A stretch of DNA of 64,000 nucleotides from an uncultured Hyphomicrobiales bacterium (GCA_903930435.1 CAIYYN010000049.1:124001-188000), one strand, 5' to 3'; counted from the first letter of the stretch, positions 27,652 through 37,065 are shown. Numbers and translations are program-made. Notes: generated by a model from the sequence alone, not told the origin.

Positions 27652-29529
27652 TCAGGACGCCAGCGCCTCTTCATATTCGCTGGTGAGCAAAAGCCACTCT
27701 TCTTCGGTTACTGCGATGGCCTTCGTCGTGTCGGACAGGGATTTCGAGAGATAAGCGCCGCGCGGGGCGTTCCGCTGGAAGAGGGTCGGGTCAGCAAGCT
27801 CACCTTCGACCTTGGCAAGCTGCTTCTGCAATTTGGCGAGTGTGTCCTCGGCTGCCTTGATGCGCTTTTTCAACGGTGCCAGCTCTTCGCGGCGCTGGGC
27901 GGCATTCTTGCGCTTGGCACCCTGGCCGCCCGTGCCGGAGCCGCCGCCGCGACGATCCTGACCGGCGCGTTCAAGCACATATTTCTTGTAATCCTCGATA
28001 TCGCCATCGAAGGGCGCAACGCCGCCGTCTGCGACCAGCAACAGTCGATCGACGGTCGCTTCGACGAGGTGGCGATCATGGCTGATGAGAATCACGGCGC
28101 CTTCATAGTCATTCAGTGCCCGAATCAAGGCTTCGCGACTGTCGATATCGAGATGGTTCGTGGGTTCGTCGAGAATCAGCACATTCGGGCCAGCAAATGT
28201 CGTCAAACCCAGAAGCAGGCGTGCACGCTCTCCGCCCGATAGGTCCTTCGCCGGTGTGTCCATGCGATTCGTCGGCAATCCCATCTGGGCAACACGCGAG
28301 CGGACCTTAGGCGCGGGCTGGTCACGCATCAGGGTGGCGACATGTTCAACCGGGGTCTCGTCGGGGAAGAGATCATCAAGCTGATGCTGGGCAAACATGG
28401 CGATCGACAGTTTGCCCGCGCGTTTCATCTCGCCGGACATGGCAGGCAGGCGACCGGCCAAGAGTTTTGCGAAGGTCGACTTGCCGTTGCCGTTGGAGCC
28501 AAGCAGCGCAATGCGATCATCAACATCCAGCCGTAGGGTTATATCCTTCAGGATGGGTCGACCCGGCTCGTAGCCGACAGAGACGCGATCAAGCGCGATC
28601 ACGGGTGGGGCAAGTTTCACAGTTGGCTGCGGGAACGAGAACGTCAGGCCCTGATCTTCGTTCAATTCGACGAGAGGGGCCATCCGCGCCAGTGCCTTCA
28701 TGCGGCTCTGTGCCTGCCTGGCCTTGGTTGCCTTTGCCTTGAAGCGATCGATGAAGGACTGCATATGCGCACGCTGCGCTTCCTGCTTGGCCCGCATCTT
28801 CTGGTTCAGGAGCAGTTTCTCCTGCCGCTGCCGCTCGAAGCTGTCGTAATCGCCGGAATAGGCGGTCAGCTTGCACTGATCGAGGTGAACAATGAGATCG
28901 ACGCAGGAATTCAGCAGATCGCGATCATGGCTGATGATGATGACCGTATGCGGATATTTCGCGATGTAATTCTCCAGCCAGAGCGTGCCTTCCAGATCGA
29001 GATAGTTGGTTGGCTCGTCGAGCAGGAGCAGGTCCGGCTCGGAGAAGAGGACAGCAGCCAGCGCAACCCGCATGCGCCAACCGCCGGAAAAGTCCGAACA
29101 GGGACGGGATTGGGCCGCGTGGTCGAAGCCGAGCCCCGAGAGAATCGTCGCTGCGCGGGCTTCCGCAGAGTGGGCGTCAATGTCGGACAAGCGGATATGG
29201 ATATCTGCGATCCGATGCGGATCGGTGGCTGTTTCCGCCTCGAGCAAAAGCGCGGCGCGCTCCTTGTCGGCGGCAAGCACAAAATCGACCAACGTGATCT
29301 CGCTGCCCGGCGCTTCCTGGGCGACCTGACCGATCCGGGATCCCTTCGGAATGGATGTTGTCCCGCTCTCAACCACGATGTCGCCGGTAATGAGCTTGAA
29401 CAAGGTGGTCTTGCCGGTGCCATTCTTGCCGACGAATCCGACCTTGGCTCCGGTGGGTACGATCACGCTTGCCTCATCAAGAAGCAAACGGCCAGCGATA
29501 CGATATGTGACGTCCTGAACGATGAGCAT
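27652..29529 (-). CDS. ABC-F family ATPase (Uup/YheS type)
   Basis: Soluble twin-ATPase protein without membrane segments; ABC-F proteins act on the ribosome rather than in transport. The first cassette has Walker A GKNGTGKTT near residue 34, signature FSGGWRMR and DEPTNYLD. The second has GSNGNGKST near 350, signature LSGGERARL and DEPTNHLD. The linker between them is the Lys/Gln-rich segment around residues 240-290. A C-terminal charged coiled coil (about 545-625) recalls Uup-type DNA-interacting tails. 625 residues. Subfamily is inferred; resistance-type function is not indicated. Confidence 0.93.
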   Translation of the reverse strand: MLIVQDVTYRIAGRLLLDEASVIVPTGAKVGFVGKNGTGKTTLFKLITGDIVVESGTTSIPKGSRIGQVAQEAPGSEITLVDFVLAADKERAALLLEAETATDPHRIADIHIRLSDIDAHSAEARAATILSGLGFDHAAQSRPCSDFSGGWRMRVALAAVLFSEPDLLLLDEPTNYLDLEGTLWLENYIAKYPHTVIIISHDRDLLNSCVDLIVHLDQCKLTAYSGDYDSFERQRQEKLLLNQKMRAKQEAQRAHMQSFIDRFKAKATKARQAQSRMKALARMAPLVELNEDQGLTFSFPQPTVKLAPPVIALDRVSVGYEPGRPILKDITLRLDVDDRIALLGSNGNGKSTFAKLLAGRLPAMSGEMKRAGKLSIAMFAQHQLDDLFPDETPVEHVATLMRDQPAPKVRSRVAQMGLPTNRMDTPAKDLSGGERARLLLGLTTFAGPNVLILDEPTNHLDIDSREALIRALNDYEGAVILISHDRHLVEATVDRLLLVADGGVAPFDGDIEDYKKYVLERAGQDRRGGGSGTGGQGAKRKNAAQRREELAPLKKRIKAAEDTLAKLQKQLAKVEGELADPTLFQRNAPRGAYLSKSLSDTTKAIAVTEEEWLLLTSEYEEALAS

Positions 29530-29690
29530 GACGGTTCGATTAGCCGATGTTGCGCCGCACGTCGACCGGGAATGCGGGGCAACCGATGGATTGGTTTAAA
29601 TCCCCCGTGTTTGAAGCCCTCTGTTGCCGAAAATGCCTTGCGCCATGAAGTGACGACCAGAGAGTTCAGGCGCGCAACCGGGCTGCACGA

Positions 29691-29706
29691 TTAACCTCCC
29701 ATTAAC
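29691..29706 (+). promoter_or_regulatory. Full CtrA box upstream of the small protein at 29827
   Basis: TTAA-N7-TTAAC (TTAACCTCCCATTAAC) is an exact match to the CtrA recognition sequence with correct spacing. It lies 121 bases before the small-protein start and 162 bases before the divergent ABC-F start. Binding is inferred. Confidence 0.5.
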
Positions 29707-29826
29707 CTCTTGCCGGTCTTTTAGGGCTTCGTGATCGATTGCCGCACCCCCGACATTGCTCTGCCATTTCGTTGCCCGAATTGCAGGTCATCTCACTTTG
29801 GATGCGGGTGTCAAGGGGTTGTTGCC

Positions 29827-30024
29827 ATGAGTGATTTTCGGATTTTGGCCTTGGGTGCGATGGCGCTTCTGTTCGCTGTTTACAGCGCCTCGGGCGATGG
29901 TCACGATGGTCCAAAGATCCGTACCGGCTCTACCGTCGAGAGTGCGACGGCCCGGGAGCTAACGGGCGAGATCACCGGATCGATCCGCACGGATGCTCAG
30001 CAAAAGCCCGCTTCGCGATACTGA
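29827..30024 (+). CDS. Small hypothetical secreted or membrane-anchored protein
   Basis: A 65-residue protein with a hydrophobic N terminus (LALGAMALLFAVYSA, residues 7-21) that could be a signal peptide or anchor, then a polar segment ending in Lys/Pro. AAGGGG lies 8 bases before the ATG, which supports translation. I do not recognise the family. A full CtrA box upstream suggests cell-cycle or motility-linked expression. The convergent methyltransferase gene ends 26 bases downstream. Confidence 0.55.
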   Translation: MSDFRILALGAMALLFAVYSASGDGHDGPKIRTGSTVESATARELTGEITGSIRTDAQQKPASRY

Positions 30025-30049
30025 GGCAGGGCAGTCACGACGACGAGAG

Positions 30050-30745
30050 TCAGGGGCGTGCAGCGACATAATATTGCGCACCGAAGGGAACCCAGGTGAG
30101 CATCGGCTCAAGGAAGCGAAGAAAGCGCAGGGCTCGCGGAAAAAAGATTCGATAGACCGGTCGCATCTGGCTGAAGCCTGCCGAGCGAATTCGCTTCAGC
30201 ATCAAGGATGCGTCGATCAGCACAGCATTTTCGTCGAAGGGACAGTTATTCACGGCGGCCAACGTCAGCGGATTGCGCGGGTTGTGTTCAAAGATGAAGA
30301 ACCGACCACCGGACTTCAGCACGCGACGGATTTCCTGCAACAGGGCCACATGCTCTGTTTCTGGAATATGGTGAAAAACGCAGGCTGTGAAGACGACATC
30401 GAAACTCTGATCCGGGAACGGCAGGAGCTTGCCGTCGAAAGCGAGAAATGTCGCAGCTCCGGGGAAGCGCTCCTGCGCGATCTCCAGACTTTTCTGGCTG
30501 ACGTCAATGCATGTCAGCGTCGCTTCAGGCAGGTAGCGGCGGAAATAGGGTACTGACCCGCCGATGCCGCAGCCAAAATCCAGCACGGATGACGTCGCAG
30601 GAAGCCCGGCCGCCGTGATCTGTCCGGCGACATCACGAATCTTGTATTCGGCGAAATAGTCGGGGCTTTCGCCGGAGGCGGCTATGCTCTTGGTATGCAT
30701 GTCCCGGTATGAATGGGCAAATTTGTCAAACTCGGACACATCCAT
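30050..30745 (-). CDS. Class I SAM-dependent methyltransferase
   Basis: The 231-residue protein has the SAM-binding motif VLDFGCGIGGSVPYF near residue 60, an acidic motif II (CIDVSQKSLEIAQ) and post-motif FDVVFTACVFHHIP. The start is the ATG at 30745 with GAGGGA 6 bases upstream; a longer TTG frame beginning at 30826 reaches into the preceding gene's end. The N-terminal FDKFAHSYRDMHTKSIAASG pattern recurs in a subgroup of methyltransferases found near polysaccharide or lipid genes. The substrate is unknown. It follows the DUF1501 gene by 73 bases on the same strand. Confidence 0.85.
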   Translation of the reverse strand: MDVSEFDKFAHSYRDMHTKSIAASGESPDYFAEYKIRDVAGQITAAGLPATSSVLDFGCGIGGSVPYFRRYLPEATLTCIDVSQKSLEIAQERFPGAATFLAFDGKLLPFPDQSFDVVFTACVFHHIPETEHVALLQEIRRVLKSGGRFFIFEHNPRNPLTLAAVNNCPFDENAVLIDASLMLKRIRSAGFSQMRPVYRIFFPRALRFLRFLEPMLTWVPFGAQYYVAARP

Positions 30746-30818
30746 GTTCGTTCCCTCGGCTGATGCGAGAGATCTACACGCTTTCGCCCAGTCTTGCATC
30801 TTCCTGAATTGACTTTCG

Positions 30819-32039
30819 TCAGGCAACCAGACCCGTGATCGGCTTTACCTTCGCGCTATCAGGGAAAATATCGCTCGCCAGAACCTTTTCATCCAGCCCG
30901 ACATGCTCGTGCAACAGGCCCTTGAAGATCGCTCGCAGGTCCGTCGTGGGAGCAAGGTCGCGGTTCTGGTACAATTTTGCCTCCGCCAGACCAGGCCAGT
31001 CAGCGACGACCCGCCCGCCCTTGACGGCTCCGCCGACGATAAACGCCACCGTGCCGGTACCATGGTCCGTGCCCAGCGTCCCGTTCATGCGTGCAGTCCG
31101 ACCGAACTCGGTTGCAACGACGATCACCGTCTCATGCCAGACCGACGCCATCTCCGACTTTAGCCCTTCAATCGCGGCATCGAGCGAGCCGAGCAATTTG
31201 TTGAGCTGGCCGTCGACAGGCTTTTCGTTGGCATGTGTATCCCAGCCAAGGAAGCTCATTGAACCAATGCGCGGTCCATCATCCCGCGCCAGCAGCTTGC
31301 CTGCGGCAACACCGGCTTCCCGGAATGTGCCGGCATCTGGCCGTTTCGGTTGGCCCGGCTTGCCAGCCATGTTGGGATCGGAGGCTGTCCGGTCAACCGA
31401 TAGCGCCTCATTGAACCTGTTCGCCAGTTCGGCATCCGTATGGTTATAAATCGCGAGCAGCCGGTCGCGCGTATTATCGCTGGCTGGCGGAAAGCCGACG
31501 GGCAACCAGGTGACGACGGGTGCCTTGCCACGCATGACCAGCGGCACTTCTGCGCCGACCGAGATCGCAGACACCGGATTGATGCGTTCACCCTTCGGGA
31601 TGGCGCCGGTGGCCCGGTTCAGCCAACCCGTCGACACCCGACCGACCCCGCCGAAGCCGGATTCGAGCACGTCCTGACCATCGAAGTGGGACCGTTCTCG
31701 ATAGGGAGAAGCTGCCGCGTGGACGATAATGGCCTGCTTATCCGCATAAAGCGCGGCCAGGGTCTTCATGGCGGGATGCAGGGCAAACATATCATCCAGC
31801 TTGACTGCCGGTTGAGGCCCGTCGAGCGGGAGGATCAATCCATCACGGATCTTTTCGTATGACGGATCGCCGTAGGGCGCGACCGCAGCAAGCCCATCCA
31901 GTGCGCCACGCAGATTGACGAAAACAAAGCGCGGATCGCGGCTTGCCGCTGCCTGAGCGGGTTTCGGCATATGGTTCCAGGCGACCAGAGCGCCACCGGT
32001 GACGAGAAAGCCGCGTCGGGAAACTGCATGCAATGCCAT
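30819..32039 (-). CDS. DUF1501 exported protein with Tat signal
   Basis: The 406-residue protein starts with a twin-arginine signal (SRRGFLVTGGALVAW) and belongs to DUF1501, a sulfatase/alkaline-phosphatase-fold family. Segments such as FVNLRGALDGLAAVAPYGDP, HPAMKTLAALY, YRERSHFDGQDVLESG and TEFGRTARMNGTLGTDHGTG are characteristic. DUF1501 genes are usually paired with a DUF1800 gene; none is in this window, so the partner is missing or elsewhere. Function is unknown; periplasmic location is inferred from the signal. Confidence 0.88.
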   Translation of the reverse strand: MALHAVSRRGFLVTGGALVAWNHMPKPAQAAASRDPRFVFVNLRGALDGLAAVAPYGDPSYEKIRDGLILPLDGPQPAVKLDDMFALHPAMKTLAALYADKQAIIVHAAASPYRERSHFDGQDVLESGFGGVGRVSTGWLNRATGAIPKGERINPVSAISVGAEVPLVMRGKAPVVTWLPVGFPPASDNTRDRLLAIYNHTDAELANRFNEALSVDRTASDPNMAGKPGQPKRPDAGTFREAGVAAGKLLARDDGPRIGSMSFLGWDTHANEKPVDGQLNKLLGSLDAAIEGLKSEMASVWHETVIVVATEFGRTARMNGTLGTDHGTGTVAFIVGGAVKGGRVVADWPGLAEAKLYQNRDLAPTTDLRAIFKGLLHEHVGLDEKVLASDIFPDSAKVKPITGLVA

Positions 32040-32243
32040 TTTCGCTCTCCATAAAACACGCCGGGCCTCTTGACGAAGCTGTGGGGGCGTGGCCTCAAGC
32101 GGCTCTGAAACAATGTCTTAAAGTCAATGCGATCATGATTTCTGAACAATCCAGCACTATTGTGGAGACATCATGTCCACATCGTGTCTCGGCAAGAACA
32201 CTGTGCCTGTTGCGTTAAAATGCTGTCAATCCGGAGTTTTTGA

Positions 32244-33233
32244 ATGAGCGTCCTCGTCACTGGCGGAGCAGGCTATATCGGAAGCCACATGGTTTGGGGA
32301 TTGCTCGATCGCGGCGAGAGCGTCGTCGTGCTTGATCGGCTATCAACGGGATTTGACTGGGCCGTCGCACCCGAGGCGAAACTTGTGGTCGGTGATATCG
32401 CGGATGATGACCTGCTCGACCGGCTCATCGCCGAACATGACATAGAGTCGATCATCCATTTCGCAGGGTCGATCATTGTTCCGGAGTCGGTCGCGGACCC
32501 GCTTGGCTATTATCTTAACAACACCGTCAAATCCCGCGCGCTGATCGCCAGTGCCGTTCGAAATGGCGTCAAGCAATTCGTGTTTTCCTCAACTGCTGCC
32601 GTCTATGGCGATCCCGACGAGATCCCCGTTTCCGAGGAAGCGCAGCTAAGGCCCCTGTCGCCCTATGGCACGTCCAAGCTGATGACCGAGATCATGCTGG
32701 CCGATGTCGCAAAGGCGCATGACTTTCGCTATGTCGCCCTGCGCTATTTCAATGTCGCCGGTGCCGATCCACGCGGACGCACCGGTCAGTCGACGCAGGG
32801 TGCGACCCATCTGATCAAGGTCGCCTGCGAGGCAGCGCTCGGCAAACGCGCCGGAATCAGCGTCTTCGGCACCGACTATGACACGCCCGATGGCACGGCC
32901 GTGCGCGACTATATCCACGTTAGTGACCTGATTTCAGCGCATATCGGGGCACTTGACCATCTGCGAACCGGTGCGCCGAGTCTTGTGGCCAATTGCGGCT
33001 ATTCGCGCGGATTTTCCGTGCTTGACGTGTTGCGGGCGGTCGAATCGGTTGCCGGTCGCAAGCTCACGGTCGACTATGCGCCGCGCCGCGCCGGTGACAG
33101 CCCTAAGGTGGTCGCAAAGTCGGATCGCGTCCGCCAGGTGCTCGGCTGGCAGCCGAAATGGGATGATCTCGACACCATTGTCGCCCATGCGCTCGCTTGG
33201 GAAGACAGCCTGAGACGCCGGAATCAGGTCTGA
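32244..33233 (+). CDS. galE: UDP-glucose 4-epimerase
   Basis: Interconverts UDP-glucose and UDP-galactose for exopolysaccharide/LPS sugars. The 329-residue extended SDR has the NAD motif TGGAGYIGSH at residues 6-15, the SST segment (FSSTAAVYG) and the catalytic YGTSK near residue 145, then RYFNVAGADP and DGTAVRDYIHVSDL. Spacing and motifs fit GalE. It is a single gene; no polysaccharide cluster surrounds it. Confidence 0.94.
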   Translation: MSVLVTGGAGYIGSHMVWGLLDRGESVVVLDRLSTGFDWAVAPEAKLVVGDIADDDLLDRLIAEHDIESIIHFAGSIIVPESVADPLGYYLNNTVKSRALIASAVRNGVKQFVFSSTAAVYGDPDEIPVSEEAQLRPLSPYGTSKLMTEIMLADVAKAHDFRYVALRYFNVAGADPRGRTGQSTQGATHLIKVACEAALGKRAGISVFGTDYDTPDGTAVRDYIHVSDLISAHIGALDHLRTGAPSLVANCGYSRGFSVLDVLRAVESVAGRKLTVDYAPRRAGDSPKVVAKSDRVRQVLGWQPKWDDLDTIVAHALAWEDSLRRRNQV

Positions 33234-33577
33234 TCACGACCCGCACCCCGGCGACGGCCCTTATGGCATGCGTGTAGTGCGAATTCGGCTCACGCCAAAA
33301 CTGAAAATTTAGGCACCATTTACCATGCCGAGGTCGAAAATTCCGAATGTGCGCGAGGCCTTGCCTAAATCTGTGTCAAATTGGCCACGTCGACGCCAGA
33401 ACGATGTGAAGAGCGGCTGAAATGGTCCGAAGATGGTTCAAAATTCAGAAAACAGAGTTTATGATCCAACTTATTCGACGGCCGTGAACGATCTCGTTTG
33501 CGCGGCTTAGCGGTGGGGCGACCATGTAAATGGCCAAACCTGGCGTCGAGATCAACGGAACCAACAGGGGGTTCACT
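33234..33577. other. Upstream region of the first porin
   Basis: About 340 bases, relatively A/T-rich in its middle, with no convincing gene. It should contain the porin promoter and leader. AGGGGG lies 7 bases before the porin start. No operator could be assigned. Confidence 0.4.
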
Positions 33578-34906
33578 ATGAAGTTCAAGTTCCTTGCGAT
33601 GGCTGCTGCCGTCGCTGCAACAGCCACTTCGGCTGGCGCTGCTGACCTCAACAAGCCTGCCAAGGCTGCAGTTGATTACGTCAAGGTTTGCGATGCTTAC
33701 GGCGCAGGCTTTTTCTACATCCCGGGCAGCGACACCTGCTTGAAGATCGGTGGTCGTGTGTATTTCGACGTTCGCACCGGAACGGGCGCTTACAACCGCA
33801 TCGCTGGTTCGACGACTGCGAACACAATTGCGACGAACTCACGTACATTCACGCCTTTCTACACCCGCGACGCGATCTACTTTAACCTCGACGCTCGCTC
33901 CAACACCGAATTCGGCCTGCTGCGTTCGTTCGAAGAGCTCCGCGTTCGTTACACGACCAACCAGTCGGCTGCTGGTCCTGAGATCGATCTGACCTACGGC
34001 TACGTCCAGTGGGGCGGGTTCACGGCTGGTAAGGCACGTTCGTTCTACGACTTCACGCCTGCTGGCTACACGATGGGCTTCGATTATGTCGCCTATCAGA
34101 CCAACACGCTGCTCAACACCGTTGGCTACACCGCCAATTTCGGCAATGGCGTGACCGGCACGATCGCCTTGCAGGACTCGACCACTGCTGACGGCACCTA
34201 CAACATGATCCTTCGCAACGAAGGCACGGCGCTTAACGCGGCTTTCACGACCGACAACTACGGCGGCAATCAGATGCCTGACGTTGTTGCTAATCTGAAC
34301 GTCACGCAGGCTTGGGGTAGCGCACAGATCTCTGGTGTTCTGCATCAGGATTACAGCGCTTCTGCAGCAGTCGGCTCCAAGATGGGCTACGCCATCGATG
34401 CTGGCGCAGAATTCAAGCTTGACCAGATCGCCAAGGGCGACAAGGTTGCCGTCAACGGCGGCTACTCGGTTGGTGGCGTTGGTTACATCACGCCATTCGA
34501 CAGCGGCGCTGGCACGATCGGCAAGTCCTTCCGCCCGGGTAACTACATCGGCGAAGACTGGGCTGTTGACGGTGGCGCAATGCGTCAGACGAAGGCTTGG
34601 GGTGTCGTTGGCAGCTTCGAGCACAACTTCAACCCGAACTTCCTGGTTGACGTTGATCTGTCTTACGTTGGCGTGAACGGTTACAACAACCGCAGCGAGT
34701 CGACCACAACGGCAGCCGCAACTCTCAAGTGGATCCCGACAGCTGATCGCAACTTCTACATCGGCTTCGAAGCTGAGTACGGCTCGATCAACTACACTTC
34801 GGCCACGAAGACCGCATACGCCGCTGCTGCTCCGACGGGCGGTTACGGTACGCTTGCAAACGCTTCGGGCGCAGAGTTCGGCATCCGCGTCAACCGCGGC
34901 TTCTGA
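33578..34906 (+). CDS. Omp2b-type general porin, copy 1
   Basis: Outer-membrane trimeric porin of 442 residues. Signal peptide residues 1-21, cleaved after SAGA; the mature protein opens ADLNKPAKAAVDYVKVCDAY and carries the paired cysteines of rhizobial/Brucella porins (VCDAYG and GSDTCLKIGG). The C terminus ends with aromatic Phe (RVNRGF), as needed for BAM insertion. Codon use is biased to GCT, GGT, AAC and TTC, as in highly expressed genes. Its N-terminal 50 residues are nearly identical to the second porin. Followed by two hairpins. Confidence 0.96.
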   Translation: MKFKFLAMAAAVAATATSAGAADLNKPAKAAVDYVKVCDAYGAGFFYIPGSDTCLKIGGRVYFDVRTGTGAYNRIAGSTTANTIATNSRTFTPFYTRDAIYFNLDARSNTEFGLLRSFEELRVRYTTNQSAAGPEIDLTYGYVQWGGFTAGKARSFYDFTPAGYTMGFDYVAYQTNTLLNTVGYTANFGNGVTGTIALQDSTTADGTYNMILRNEGTALNAAFTTDNYGGNQMPDVVANLNVTQAWGSAQISGVLHQDYSASAAVGSKMGYAIDAGAEFKLDQIAKGDKVAVNGGYSVGGVGYITPFDSGAGTIGKSFRPGNYIGEDWAVDGGAMRQTKAWGVVGSFEHNFNPNFLVDVDLSYVGVNGYNNRSESTTTAAATLKWIPTADRNFYIGFEAEYGSINYTSATKTAYAAAAPTGGYGTLANASGAEFGIRVNRGF

Positions 34907-34919
34907 TCTCGGCAGAGCG

Positions 34920-34949
34920 TTTACCTGATAACTTAGTTTATCAGGTAAA
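34920..34949 (+). terminator. Hairpin downstream of porin 1
   Basis: A 12-bp perfect but A/T-rich stem (34920-34931 with 34938-34949) with a 6-base loop starts 13 bases after the porin stop. It may protect the mRNA end or assist termination. Confidence 0.5.
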
Positions 34950-34969
34950 TATTGGAGCTTAAGTAGTTG

Positions 34970-35004
34970 AAAGCCAGCTGAATCCCAAGGGTTCAGCTGG
35001 CTTT
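34970..35004 (+). terminator. Rho-independent terminator of porin 1
   Basis: A 13-bp perfect stem (34970-34982 with 34992-35004) with a 9-base loop, followed by a T-rich run (TTTTGATTTTTT). Confidence 0.85.
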
Positions 35005-35759
35005 TGATTTTTTGGAGCAAGTTGCGAAATTCGTAAATTGACTGATCCTCGAACCCATAGTGTTTGAATTCGACGGACTTGGGTGTCGTGGAAGCTGCGG
35101 GCTGAGGTCTGAGTCTATTTCGACAATCATTCAGTCTCGATCGAAACCGGGCTTGTCAGTAAGACCCCGTGCTGGTGTCAGTCAGGCAGCACGAATCAAA
35201 CGAGGCCGTGCCGCTCTCAACGGGTTCGGGATGTGATCTTGTTGCAAGCAAATCAAAGAACCAAGCTGGATTGGTCAGAAGCCATCCCTCTCGTTGCGTT
35301 TTCTCTCCAGTCCGAATCGAAGCGTCAGCTGTGTCGCAAATGGCGTGCGCGCTGCAAGGGCTGTTGGTGTCGTGATGGAATCGTCCCTTGAATCGCAAGC
35401 GTTATCGCAAAAAAGGCGGTAAGTCCGTCGGCGTGGCGTAAGACGCTGCTTTTCGTCGCCCGGGATGGGGATCTTGGTGAATAAAGCGTAACGGTCAGAC
35501 AGGTGATGGACGCACAAAAAGTGGCGCATTTCAGCCTGTTTGCATCTCTTTGCGGCATTCGGTCACACTCTTTGTGACATCACTGCAACACATTTTCATA
35601 ACTGGCTTAGTTGCCGGATTCAGGGCTTTCATCGGCGGGTGAGTTAGGACAATATCATCCTACGACGTCACGTTGGCTACCGGGTCCGGTGAAAGTAGTG
35701 TCGTTGAAAGATTGCAGATGAACCACTCTGGTCCATCAAGTTCCGTATCAGGAGGCACC

Positions 35760-37043
35760 ATGCATATTAAGTCCCTGGCCCTCGTCGCCGCAGCCGTATT
35801 GACGGCTGGCGCCGCTCAGGCAGCCGATCTAAACAAGCCCGCCAAGGCAGCCGTTGATTACGTCAAGGTTTGCGACGCTTATGGCGCAGGCTTCTTCTAC
35901 ATCCCGGGCAGCGACACCTGCTTGCAGATCTCGGGTTATGCCCGTGAGACCTGGCAGACCGGTGGCAGCAAGTCGATGACCTCGATCGGTGCAGCTCAGT
36001 TCCTCGGCCCTTACGGTGGTTCGACTTCTGGAACGACAAGTGGTCGTACGCGTAACGCTTTCGTTTCGCAGACTGAAATCGAAGTCGATATCGACGCTCG
36101 TACAAACACGCAGTATGGCCTGCTCCGCAGCTATGAGTCGATCGATGTCGACTTCAACTCCGGTGGCGCAACGACAATCAATCTGAACCGTGGTTTCGTC
36201 CAGTGGGGTGGCTTCACAGCTGGCCGCATCGAGTCGAACTTCACGTTCTTCCAGGGTTACAACGAAGAGCTGAACTTCTCGGAACTGGCGTCTGACTATC
36301 AGACCAATGCTGTTTCTTATCAGGCTTCGTTCGGTAACGGCGTCACCGCCTTGATCGGTCTCGAAGACTCGACGACGTCGACCCGCACGACTTCGACAGG
36401 CGGCTCGTTCGCTTATCAGGGCAACAAGGTTCCTGACGTTGTCGGTTACCTGAACGTGACCCAGGCTTGGGGCTCTGCTCAGCTCTCGCTCGCTGCACAC
36501 AATGTGTACGGCACGGGTAATGCAGTTAACGTCAACAAGTGGGGCTACGCAGCTCAGGCTGGCGTCTGGTTCAACCTGCCGACCCTCGGCGCTGGTGACA
36601 AGATCGGCTTCCAGGCTGCTTACGCTCAGGGCGCTCTGAAGTACACGTCGGCTGGTGAAATCGTTGCTGGTCTGACCAACACCGACATCGGCACCGACGC
36701 TTCGGTTACGACCGCTGGCGCAGCCAAGCTGAACACCGCCTGGAACGTTTACGGCTCGATCATTCATAACTTCTCGTCCACTGTGAACCTCGCCATCGGC
36801 GGCGGTGTGCAGGGTTACACGGGTTATGATGGTCTCTTCGCTGGCGGCACCAAGGTTGGTTACACTGAAGGCGAAATCGGTGCAACGCTCGCTTGGACCC
36901 CGGTCAAGGGCCTGCTGTTCGACGCATCGGTTGAATATGCTAACACTGCATTCACATCGGCTACCAAGACTGTTTATGCAGCTCAGGGCCTGCAGAACGC
37001 CGACGCCTGGATCTTCGGTCTGCGCGCCAAGCGCTCGTTCTGA
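35760..37043 (+). CDS. Omp2b-type general porin, copy 2
   Basis: Paralogue of the preceding porin, 427 residues. Signal peptide residues 1-21 (cleavage after AAQA), then the same mature N terminus and cysteine pair (VCDAYG, GSDTCLQISG). Later segments diverge, with a second shared block around PDVVGYLNVTQAWGSAQ. It ends in Phe (RAKRSF). AGGAGG lies 4 bases before ATG 35760. Codon bias is again that of a highly expressed gene. The surface-loop regions differ most between the copies, as expected under antigenic or phage pressure. Followed by a strong terminator. Confidence 0.96.
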   Translation: MHIKSLALVAAAVLTAGAAQAADLNKPAKAAVDYVKVCDAYGAGFFYIPGSDTCLQISGYARETWQTGGSKSMTSIGAAQFLGPYGGSTSGTTSGRTRNAFVSQTEIEVDIDARTNTQYGLLRSYESIDVDFNSGGATTINLNRGFVQWGGFTAGRIESNFTFFQGYNEELNFSELASDYQTNAVSYQASFGNGVTALIGLEDSTTSTRTTSTGGSFAYQGNKVPDVVGYLNVTQAWGSAQLSLAAHNVYGTGNAVNVNKWGYAAQAGVWFNLPTLGAGDKIGFQAAYAQGALKYTSAGEIVAGLTNTDIGTDASVTTAGAAKLNTAWNVYGSIIHNFSSTVNLAIGGGVQGYTGYDGLFAGGTKVGYTEGEIGATLAWTPVKGLLFDASVEYANTAFTSATKTVYAAQGLQNADAWIFGLRAKRSF

Positions 37044-37065
37044 TCTGATTGATCTAATCTGACGG

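Larger units (their letters stand above)
34907..35759. other. 853-base spacer between the two porins
   Basis: No convincing protein gene. The first 100 bases hold two hairpins. Further on, an inverted repeat GTCACA-N5-TGTGAC lies at 35562-35578. The rest presumably holds the second porin's promoter and a long leader; a small RNA cannot be excluded. Short frames here lack ribosome sites and conserved features. Confidence 0.4.

Noticed and set aside
35562-35578. GTCACA-N5-TGTGAC as a CRP/FNR operator before porin 2
   Set aside because: The half-sites are in the reverse order from the TGTGA-N6-TCACA consensus, so I only note it as an inverted repeat.
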